This document shows positions 56,121 to 64,000 of a DNA stretch of 64,000 bases, one piece after another; positions within the stretch are counted from its first letter, which is position 1, and each line of letters opens with the position of its first letter. Under the pieces are notes generated by a model. It did not search any database and was not told where the DNA came from. It was given only the letters and a program-made list of their open reading frames with translations. The translations under genes and the position numbers were made by a program. Source of the DNA: Amborella trichopoda (taxonomy: Eukaryota > Streptophyta > Magnoliopsida > Amborellales > Amborellaceae); assembly GCF_000471905.2 (NCBI RefSeq), contig NW_006495906.1, positions 3,439,973-3,503,972 on the forward strand, written 5' to 3'.

Positions 56121-58560
56121 TAGAAGAGGATGGCTCTGACTTGGCTCGAGCTTCCAAGGCGTCAACAACTGTTAAGACTACAGCCTCCTGGTCTAGTGTC
56201 TTTTTCAACCACCTCCATTAAGTCTTGCTTATGTTGGTTTTTCAAGTTCTCTGTCAAGAGCCTCGAAGTCTGGACGTTTCAAGGCTATACCTGCAGGAGA
56301 CATAGAAGAGGAGGAGGAGAAAGAAGAATAAAAGGGAGAAGAAGAAGGAGAAGGATCAGTAGGTAAGGGACTTTTAAGGTCGTTCCCCTCATCAAACAGA
56401 TCTGGGAAGCTTTTTATGTCATCGCCAGGGTTGGACGTGTGCAAGGAGTCTTTTAGGTCTTTCCCTTGCTTCAACCATTGGGGGGGTGCTTTTAATGTCG
56501 CCACCCTCATTGGACGTGCCTCGAGTGGTAGATGGCCCGGGGATGTCATCTTGATTAGACGAGGTCGTAAGGTTGATCACTCCAGGGACGAAGCCTTGTA
56601 AGGTCAGCAAGGAAGGAAGAGGCTTGAGAAATTATGGCTCGACCAGCGGCCGAGGAACCTTGTTCTTCCGGTGAGCAGCCCTTGGTGCTTGTCTCCTTCT
56701 AGTCATCTTTGGAGGTGCTTGGTCCATCTTGCTAGTTTTGTGAACAGCCCTAGCATGGCGAATCGCTTATCGCTGCAGAGACTTGAGCTTGCTCCGCCCG
56801 TGATGGACTTTCCACGGCTGGGAAGTCGAGGATTCAGTGGGATCAAAGACATTCTTCTAGGAATCTTGCATTGAAACGCTCTCCTGAACAAGAGTAGTGC
56901 CTTGAGGGTGTTTGACATAAGCAATGCATCATTCCCAGACTTTTTTCGCAACCACAGCTTTGAACTCATAACATTTGTTCAGCTCATGGCCCCATATTTG
57001 ATGGTATGGGCATCAATGATTCTCGGTTCCCTGGGCAAGGTGCATGGGCTGCCTTGCCGGCTTTGGTGTAATGAGTCCTTGTTGGAGCATCATATCAAAC
57101 AGAGCGTGGAGAAGATCTATTGATAGTTAATAAGAAGGGCACATGCTTTTATCTTTCTCCTATACTGTTACCATGTGGGAAGCCCCAGTTGCCCTGAATG
57201 CTTTCTTGAGTTCTTTGAGCTTGATCTAACCCTTCTGGATCAGAGCCTCGATGAGGTCTTTAATTGTGTAAAAAAATTTTGTGGAGTGGTTTATCCTTCA
57301 ATGATAAGCATAGTATCTTGCGTGCGTATCAAGACCAACTTGATCGGGAAACTTGATCTCGGGCAGTCCAATCATGTTCTGTTCTAGCAGTAGTCGGAGC
57401 AGTGCAGGAACCCATTCCTTTTCAAAAGGATAAACCTTATTATGATGGTTAGTCCAATAATCATTTCGATTAAGGCTCGCTGGTGGGGGTACCCCGTTGT
57501 ATGATTGTTGCTGTTTTCCTGCCTAAGGTGTTGTTTTTGCTATGCTTACCCCTTCGGAGAGGTCCAGAGTCTGAGAGGCAGCCTTCTTTGAATCACTTAT
57601 GGTGACGGCTGCACTAATCACACCTTTTTGTTGGTTGCCCCGGGCGTTGGTCCGAGAATTACCATCGCCTTGGTTGTTTTGCAAGCTTGAAGACTGTTGT
57701 CTATGGTGGCGTGACAAGCTCTCTATGCGAACTGACTTAGCAATCAACTCTGACATGGAGGTAGGATTGGAGGCCTCAACATGTAAAGCAATCTCATGAT
57801 GCATGTTTCACATACAGGTCTAAACTGCTTCCTTCTCAAGCATTGGATTAGAATGGCAAGCAACCAGATCTCTCCATCTTGCTATGAATTGGTCAACAGG
57901 TTCATCTGGTTTCTGGGTCAAGGTGAGAAGCTTGATGGTTTGGACCTCTCTATCGACCTCATAAAAACCCTGATGAAACAGTTTCTCCATTTCCTCCCAA
58001 GTATGTACTAAATTTGGGGGCAGCCAGGCATACCACTGAAAGGCAGGGCCATCAAGAGTCTCAACAAACTGATGGAGGAGGAGTCTCCCATCAGCCGCTC
58101 TCTCTCGATATGTCGCTTGGAAGTGGGCGATATGTCGGTGCGGGGATGTCGTACTATTGAACTAGGGAAACTTCCTTTCTTGTAATCCAAGGGAAATGGA
58201 ACCTGATCAATGTAGGAGGGGTACGGCTTCTGGTAAAGCATTGTGCCCTGTATACCTTGGATCTGCTTGTTCTTTAGGTTGTGGGTTACCATAGCATCAC
58301 TGTCTTCCTATGAGAGGGGGTGAGGGACAAAATTGTCATGTGAGGCAGAAGAAGGAGGTTGTCTTGGCACTACATTGTCTGAGTGTTGGGAGTCGGCCCC
58401 ATGATGGGACGCATTGAATGGAGATCGCATGCTTTCCATGCGAACAATTTTCTCTATCATTGCTTGTATCATCTATTCAAACCTATCCATGCGTGCTTCC
58501 TGGGAGTTGCCAGGTTCATTTACAACCATGACGCTGACCGTTTCTCCAAGGAGGTCAGGC
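56121..58560 (-). pseudogene. gag: Element E: gag
   Basis: Nearly a single minus-strand frame with about nine stops. Segments: 58292-58008 (YPSYIDQVPFPLDYKKGSFP), the core (SVHTW equivalent, EKLFHQGFYEVDREVQ, LLTLTQKPDEPVDQFIARWR), 57804-57523 (EIALHVEASNPTSM, then the basic RTNARGNQQKG), and knuckle-like modules. The first (YYAYH.RINHSTKFF, near 57290) has lost its cysteines; the second, CPYHQIWGHELNKC (near 57000), is intact. The tail 56610-56230 contains the spacer repeat (GDDIKSFPDLFDEGNDLKS). A decayed copy, related to B. Confidence 0.75.
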
Positions 58561-58710
58561 TTAATTGCAGTGGAGGGCTTCCGAACTTGGCGAGCTGTGA
58601 GCGGCAGATCGGTCAGCAAGGGGTCAACATGTCTCGACTGGACTCGACTTTTGTATGTCGAGCATGTAAGGATTGGTTCTCAACAGTCCTGGAACCGTTG
58701 CTGCTTGTAG
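58561..58710 (-). other. Element E: leader remnant
   Basis: Short match to the region just upstream of gag in B (CAACAGTCCTGGAACCGTTG). E ends here against the 5' LTR of element F; the junction cannot be placed better than about 30 bp. Confidence 0.35.
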
Positions 58711-59113
58711 AATGAGGGCGACAGGTCAAGAGTTGGGAGCACAGGTTGCAGCAGAGGGTCAAAGTCAGTCACTTTTGAAGAGAAGTTTAAATCTCGTAGG
58801 TGGTCGAGCTCTCAGCCCTGATTTGTAATTGTTTATTTTGAAATATTTAATTTTGGGCTCTGGAGCCCCAAACTCCATTGTAATATTTTGGAGAAATATT
58901 ATGTTATGTCTTTTGGATCAATGAGCCTACCTAATTATTGTTTATTCTTCTATGCTTGGATTATGAATGTAGTTACCTTCCATGGTTTGCTTGATTTCCG
59001 AGTTGAAAGCGTTGAGTTCACTTTGACCTAAGTGATGACGTTACATTTAGGTTCACAAACCCACGCCCAGTCACCCTTCGTCGCATATAGTGGGGTGGTC
59101 GGGGGCGGGGTCA
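58711..59113 (+). mobile_element. Element F: 5' LTR, 3' portion
   Basis: AT-rich sequence ending shortly before the primer site; it ends with a GGGGCGGGGTCA segment typical of chromoviral LTR ends. The TGTAAGGACC start of the 3' LTR (63640) is not found here, so the 5' part of this LTR seems deleted at the junction with E. No TATA assignment attempted. Confidence 0.5.
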
Positions 59114-59122
59114 TGAAAGATA

Positions 59123-59135
59123 TGGTATTAGAGCA
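59123..59135 (+). promoter_or_regulatory. Primer binding site of element F (tRNA-iMet type)
   Basis: TGGTATTAGAGCA matches the initiator tRNA-Met complement TGGTATCAGAGC with one change. About 9 bp after the probable LTR end and 97 bp before the gag ATG. It distinguishes F from the tRNA-Arg-primed Tat elements. Confidence 0.8.
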
Positions 59136-59231
59136 GCCATGATAGGATCTTTGGCCTTGGAAGTTTATGAGAGTCTTTATAATAGTTTTGGAGTAGATAA
59201 GTGACTGGGTGCTTCTGTGACTAGGTTGAAG

Positions 59232-60210
59232 ATGTCGAGAGCTCGTACCCATAATGCGAGTTCCAGCAATGAGAACACCGAGGCACTCAGTGACTTTTAT
59301 AAGACTCTGGGTGCCATGACCCAGATGATGAAAGAGTCAATGCCAACTCAGTCTACCCCTAACCCCGAGCGGAATGATAGCAGTCTAATATAAAGGTTTA
59401 GAAGGCTGGCACCTCCAACCTTTCTAGGGCAAGGAGGAGTAGAGAAGGTAGAGAGGTGGAAGAGACAGATAAAAAAGATCTTAGAAGTGTTACACTTCTT
59501 GGATGAGCAAAAGGCTCGACTAGGGGCCTTCATGCTAGAAGGGGAAGCAGAACACTGGTGGGGGCGTGGTAAAACAATCCTGGAGGGAGTATGGAACCAA
59601 GACCACCTGAGAAAATTTCCTGATAGCATTTAACGAGTACTTCTCAGATTCAGTCAGGGAAAGGAAGGAAGTAGAGTTTATCGAACTTCGGCAATGGGGC
59701 ATGACTATAGAGCAGTATGCCACCAAGTTTGCAGAGCTCTCTCGGTACGCGCCCCACATTATAAACATCGAGGCGTGAAAGGTAGCTAAGTTTGAGAGGG
59801 GTGTACGGCCGAATATCAGGGCTAGAGTACTGTCGACCAACCTAAAGTCATATGCCCCATTAGTAGACTTCGCTCTAATGATTGAGAGAGCCTGTGAGGG
59901 CCACAAATCAAGGAAGGAATGAAGGATGAAGGTGTTGCCATCGGGAAGGTTTGGGAAGAAGCCCCAACAATTTTTGAGGAAAGATGTTAGAGGAAAGCCA
60001 TATCAACTTAACCCGAGGACCCAAAAGAATCTCCCAGGCAATATGGACAACGATGGCCACACGACCTATACTCATTGTGGGAAGGACAACCACACTGCCG
60101 TCGAATGCTACAAGAAGAGGAACGTGTGCCTAAAATGCGACAAGCCCGGTCACTGGGTTAGGGATTGCCCTATGATGAAGACTGAGGACCGCTCGAAGAC
60201 CCAAGGATGA
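59232..60210 (+). pseudogene. gag: Element F: gag (chromovirus)
   Basis: ATG at 59232 (MSRARTHNASSSNENTEALS). A TAA near 59390 and a frameshift near 59610 interrupt it. Core: PPTFLGQGGVEKVERWKRQI, EAEHWWGRG, then FNEYFSDSVRERKEVEFIEL and YATKFAELSRYAPHI. The nucleocapsid part (59926-60210) has two zinc knuckles: YTHCGKDNHTAVEC, with the first Cys changed to Tyr, and CLKCDKPGHWVRDC, intact. Typical length and order for Tekay/Del-like chromoviruses. Confidence 0.85.
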
Positions 60211-60660
60211 ATGTTCGCCCTCAATGAGCAGGAGGCCAAGGCATCCACCTCGGTGATCAAAGGTACGTTCTCAATTTGTGGCATTAAAGTTAGAGCCTTA
60301 ATTGACCCTGGTTCTTCTCACTCTTTTGTTGCACCTCATTTTCCTTGCCAGTTGAATGTTATGGAAGTATGTCTCAGTTTTACCTTAGTAGTATGCACAC
60401 CTGTAGGAGGCTCTATGGAAACTGATAAGGTATATAAACAGTATAAGATTGCAATTGATGGGTGTAACCTACTAGTGGACCTGATTCATCTAGATATTCA
60501 AGACTTTGATGTCATTTTGGGCATGGATTGGTTGTACACACACCATGCCACCGTCAAGTGCCACGAAAAGACGGTAACCTTTAAACGTCCTGATCAAGCA
60601 GAATTACACTTTGAGGGAATTAGGGATACTTGCCCTCTACATTTTATCCCTGCCCTCTGA
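60211..60660 (+). pseudogene. pol: Element F: aspartic protease
   Basis: A 149-codon frame beginning MFALNEQEAKAS. Active site ALIDPGSSHSFVAPHF with Asp32; the D-P-G form is common in chromoviruses. C-terminal part DVILGMDWLYTHHATVKCHE. The frame itself is intact and directly follows the nucleocapsid stop. Confidence 0.85.
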
Positions 60661-61680
60661 TCCTCTCCCCTCCTGGCAAAGAGATGTGTAGGGTATCTAG
60701 CCTATGTAGTAGAGAATCGGGGTGTTCAGTCCAAACTTGAAGGAATACCGATCGTAAAAGAGTAACCTGAGACATTCACAGAAGAGCTGTCATCCCTACC
60801 TCCAGTAAGGGAAATTGAATTTGAGATAGATGTAGCCTCGGGCACTATGCCCATCTCCAAAGCCCTGTATAGAATGGCTTTAATAGAGCTGAAAGAGTTG
60901 AAAGAGCAATTGTAGGAATTGTTGGCTAAGGGGTTCATCCGACCCAGTGTGTCACCCTGGGGTGCACCAGTCCTATTTGTAAAGAAGAAGGACAGGTCCT
61001 TGAGGCTATGTATTGACTATAGGAAGTTGAACCAAGTAACGGTGAAGAATAAGTATCCTCTGCCTAGAATTAATGACCTCTTTGATCAGCTCCAAGGAGC
61101 GCATGTGTTTTCAAAGATCGATCTCCAATCGGGTATCATCAACTGAGAGTAAAAGAAGGAGACATTTCGAAGACCACCTTCAGAACTCGATACGGCCATT
61201 ATGAGTTCCTTGTGATGCCGTTCGGGTTAACCAATTCCGCTGTCGTGTTCATGGATCTGATGGACAGAGTGTTCAAACCTTTCCTGGATAATTTCGTAGT
61301 GGTCTTCATTGATGATATTCTGATGTATTAAAAGAAATTGAGAACTACATCAGCAACATCTGAGATTGGTTTTACAAACTTTGAAGACGGAAAGATTGTT
61401 CGCAAAACTAAGCCAGAGTGAGTTTTGGCTCTCCAGTGTAACCTTCCTTGGTCACATCATTTCAAGGGATGGGATCACAGATCTATCCTTCTAAGATTGA
61501 AGCAGTGCTTAAGTGGGAAAGACTAACAAATGTGACAGAAATTCATAACATTCTGGGGCTGGCAAGGCACTACAGGCACTTTCTAGAAGGATTCTCAAAG
61601 ATAGCGCTCCCCCTGACTCGACTGACTCAAAAGAATGCAAGAATTATATGGTCAAAAGACTATGAGAGGAGTTTCTAGGA
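60661..61680 (+). pseudogene. pol: Element F: reverse transcriptase
   Basis: Motifs: [49 protein letters not shown], then a one-base deletion near 61131 shifts the frame; it continues with [19 protein letters not shown] and [10 protein letters not shown] (IDD catalytic pair kept). A TAA follows. The open frame 61448-61678 holds the thumb/connection (LGLARHYRHFLEGFSKIALP). Diagnostic for Ty3/gypsy RT; non-functional as read. Confidence 0.9.
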
Positions 61681-62100
61681 ACTTAAAAAGAGACTAATCA
61701 CAGCTCCAATACTAGCCTTGCCTGAGGGGAATGAAGACTTTGTGGTTTATACTGATGCATCCCATAAAGGGCTCAAATGTGTACTCATGTAGAGAGGTCA
61801 AGTCATTGCTTATGCCTCCAGACAACTAAAGCCGCATAAGCAGAACTATCCAACTCACGACTAGGAGCTTGAGGTAGTAGTGTTTACGTTGAAAATCTGG
61901 AGGCACTACCTATATGGGGCCTGGTTTAAGGTGCTCACGGACCACAAGAGACTCAAATACCTATTTTCTCGAATGGAGTTGAATATGAGGCAAAGAAGAT
62001 GGATGGAGTTATTGAATGATTATGACTGTACAATTGATTACCAACCTGGCAAGACTGATGTAGTAGTCGATGCCTTAAGTCGAAAAGCTGTGATCTCCGT
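61681..62100 (+). pseudogene. pol: Element F: RNase H
   Basis: VVYTDASHKGLKCVLM (first Asp), VIAYASRQLKPHKQNYPTHD, a TAG, then [18 protein letters not shown] (Glu), [13 protein letters not shown] (Asp) and [10 protein letters not shown] (last Asp). All acidic residues are present; two in-frame stops. Only one RNase H domain, in contrast to the Tat elements in the window. Confidence 0.85.
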
Positions 62101-63290
62101 GGCACATTTAATGGTCAGAGAGATGAAGCTATTAAAGGATGTGGTAGAGTGGCACCAGTCTCAGCCCCGTAGTGAGGGCAAAGGAATAAGTCTTTCAACG
62201 AATCCGAGCGGCTTAAAAAGAAGATCCCCAGTTGATAAAATCCTTGAAGGATTGAAAATGGAAGGAAAAGAAGATTTCTCTACGAGCAGTGATGACTTGT
62301 TAAGGTTTATGGGCCGGGTATGTGTTCTTAATGATGAAAGTATAAAAAGGGCTATTATGGGAGAAGCACACCACTCTCACTACACAATACACCTTGAGAG
62401 TACAATAATGTACTAGGATTTGAAAAAGACCTTATGGTGGAACAACATGAAGAGAGATGTGGCACAATTTATCGCTAAATGTTTGACGTGCCAGCAAGTG
62501 AAGAAGGAACATCAGAAACCTACAGGACTATTGCAGCCCCTGCCCATACCAGAGTGGAAATGGCAACACATCACGACGGATTTTGTTTATGGATTACCAA
62601 GATCAAGTGCAGGGTATGACAATATCTAGGTCGTGGTGGATTAACCAAAGCTGCTCACTTCTTACCAGTTCACATGACCTATACTTTAGATAAGCTAGCC
62701 CAGTTATACATCAGAGAAATTGTGAGATTACACGGGGTACCTATCAGCATTGTGTCAGACAGGGACATCAGATTCACCTCCAGATTTTGGACAAGTCTGC
62801 AATCAGCTTTGGGGACCGAGCTTACATTTAGCACCGCCTTTCACGCCCAAACAGATGGACAATCAGAGAAGACTATTCAAACTCTAGAAGACATGCTAAG
62901 GGTGTGTATTACTAATTTTAAGGGAAACTGGGAGGACCACTTGCCCCTGATAGAAATCACCTACAATAATAGCTTCCAAACCAGCATTCAGATGGCACAT
63001 TATGAGACCCTATATGGGAGGAAGTGTAGGTCACCCATCTATTGGGATGAGGTGGGTGAGAGGAAATTACTGGGGCCCGAAATAGTTTAGATGACTTTTG
63101 AGAAGATTGCCTTAATTAGAGAGTGGCTTAGGACGGTCCAAAGTCGGCAAAAGAGTTACGTCGACAATCACCGGAGAGACCTTGAGTTTGAAGTAGGGGA
63201 TCAAGTCTTCTTGAAGGTATCACCGACCAAGGGTGTTACGAGATTTGGCAAAAAGGGGAAATTGAGACAGTGATTCCTTGGGCCTTTTGA
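62101..63290 (+). pseudogene. pol: Element F: integrase
   Basis: Zinc-binding part: [10 protein letters not shown] (62355-62390) and CLTCQQVKKEH (Cys21/Cys24 of frame 62420-62629). Core: Asp54 of that frame (HITTDFVYGLP), then in frame 62674-63090 Asp29 (VSDRDIRF) and Glu65 (DGQSEKTIQTLEDML), spacing 35. Triad kept. Stops and a frameshift between 62625 and 62650 and at 63091. Frame 63091-63273 (RQKSYVDNHRRDLEFEVGDQ) leads to the GPF module (FLGPFEVLERIGNVAYRL) just after it. Confidence 0.9.
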
Positions 63291-63600
63291 GGTCCTGGAA
63301 AGAATTGGAAATGTGGCTTATCGACTCTCCCTACGAACATCGCCTTCCATATATCACTGCTGAGGAAATATCAACCTGACTCGTCCCATGTTTTGGAGTA
63401 TGAATCGATCCCGCTCAGGGAAGATTTGACCTATGTTGAACGATCAATTGGGATGTTAGATAAGGGATTACAGGTGTTATGCAATAAAGAGATTCCCCTC
63501 GTCCGGGTGCAATGGCAGTATCACTCAAGGGAAGAATCCACATGGGATTGGGAGGATGAGATTAGAGAGAAATACCCCCACCCTTTTTGTCAATGTTAAT
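63291..63600 (+). pseudogene. pol: Element F: chromodomain-like C-terminus
   Basis: The frame 63393-63599 reads PLREDLTYVERSIGMLDKGL, IPLVRVQWQYHSREESTWDW and EDEIREKYPHPF. The W-x2-H-x3-E-x-TW-E pattern is the conserved C-terminal element of Tekay/Del-type chromoviruses, related to chromodomains. Chromoviral integrase tails are thought to guide insertion to particular chromatin. Preceded by a frameshift near 63350. Confidence 0.75.
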
Positions 63601-63626
63601 ATGATTTTGAGGACAAAACCCTTTTT

Positions 63627-63639
63627 AAGTGGGAGATGA
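63627..63639 (+). other. Polypurine tract of element F
   Basis: AAGTGGGAGATGA immediately before the TG of the 3' LTR, the usual position for the plus-strand primer. Confidence 0.6.
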
Positions 63640-64000
63640 TGTAAGGACCACAAATTTTTTCCCACACCGTTTGGAGCAACGCCGACTGTGTAAGAGAAGG
63701 CGTAGTGCCGGCTGTGTAGCGCCGGATGTGTATGACAAGGCGTAGCACCGGCTGTGTAAGAGAAGTCGTAGTGTCGATTGAGTAAGAGAAGGTGTAGCAC
63801 TAGCTGTGTAAGAGAAGGCATAGTGCCGACTGTGTAAGAGAAGGCACAGGCCAGATGTGTAAAAGAGGATGTAGCGCCGGCTGTGTAAGAGAAGGCCTAG
63901 GGCCAGCTATGATCAAGCACTGTATGTGAACTGAGGGTAGCGTCAGGGGTGTCTTGATCAAACATACGGTCGTCGTATGTGTCAGCGCTGCTCCGTACGT
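63640..64000 (+). mobile_element. Element F: 3' LTR, start
   Basis: Starts TGTAAGGACCACAAATTTTT at 63640 and runs off the window. Contains the 26-bp array listed below. Only the first 361 bp are visible. Confidence 0.7.
63684..63912 (+). repeat. 26-bp tandem array in 3' LTR of F
   Basis: About 8.5 copies of GCTGTGTAAGAGAAGGCGTA followed by GTGCCG, with variants including a 13-bp short copy at about 63710. Unrelated to the Tat LTR arrays. Confidence 0.9.

Overview
The window is repeat-dominated plant nuclear DNA. I found no host gene, tRNA, rRNA or CRISPR array. The assignment to a plant rests on Ty3/gypsy families known from plants: Tat-clade elements with two RNase H-like domains and a tRNA-Arg-type primer site, and one chromovirus with a tRNA-iMet primer site and a C-terminal chromodomain-like segment. 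The layered, decayed insertions suggest a large seed-plant genome. The species cannot be named from the sequence.

Layout. 1-1357 is the end of a Tat-type LTR (L1). 1358-3803 belongs to another LTR element (G): a 3' internal region with a 14-bp minisatellite, then an LTR starting at 2821. 3804-8258 is a very long minus-strand Tat-type LTR (L2). 8259-9300 is an unidentified plus-strand coding-like remnant. 9301-15616 is the gag-protease half of a minus-strand Tat element (A), bounded by LTR L3 (15617-18524). 18525-21877 is a separate minus-strand Tat derivative (X), whose gag-like tail is joined to tandem-repeat 3' sequence with no pol between them.

The core is a nested pair. Element C (plus strand) has its 5' LTR L4 at 21878-24074, gag-pol at 24528-30785, its 3' region split as 30786-32391 and 51248-53159, and its 3' LTR L7 at 53160-55504. 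Element B (minus strand) sits inside C: 3' LTR L5 at 32392-35675, pol at 39482-42700, gag at 44080-45724, PBS at 47371-47389, and 5' LTR L6 at 47392-51247 with a 525-bp run of N. 55505-58710 is the gag part of a further minus-strand copy (E). 58711-64000 is a chromovirus (F, plus strand) with gag, protease, RT, RNase H, integrase, chromodomain-like end and the start of its 3' LTR.

All coding regions carry stops or frameshifts, so no element is autonomous as read. B is the best-preserved Tat copy; its RT YVDD box and integrase D,D35E triad are intact.

Points worth attention: B, C and E lack a recognisable protease between gag and RT, while A has one; gag carries two or three zinc-knuckle-like modules; an in-frame 78-bp repeat in the gag-pol spacer shares its core with satellite-like arrays in the 3' region; a leader ORF upstream of gag keeps its frame in A, B and C; and ORFs inside the LTRs resemble each other in L3, L4 and L7.
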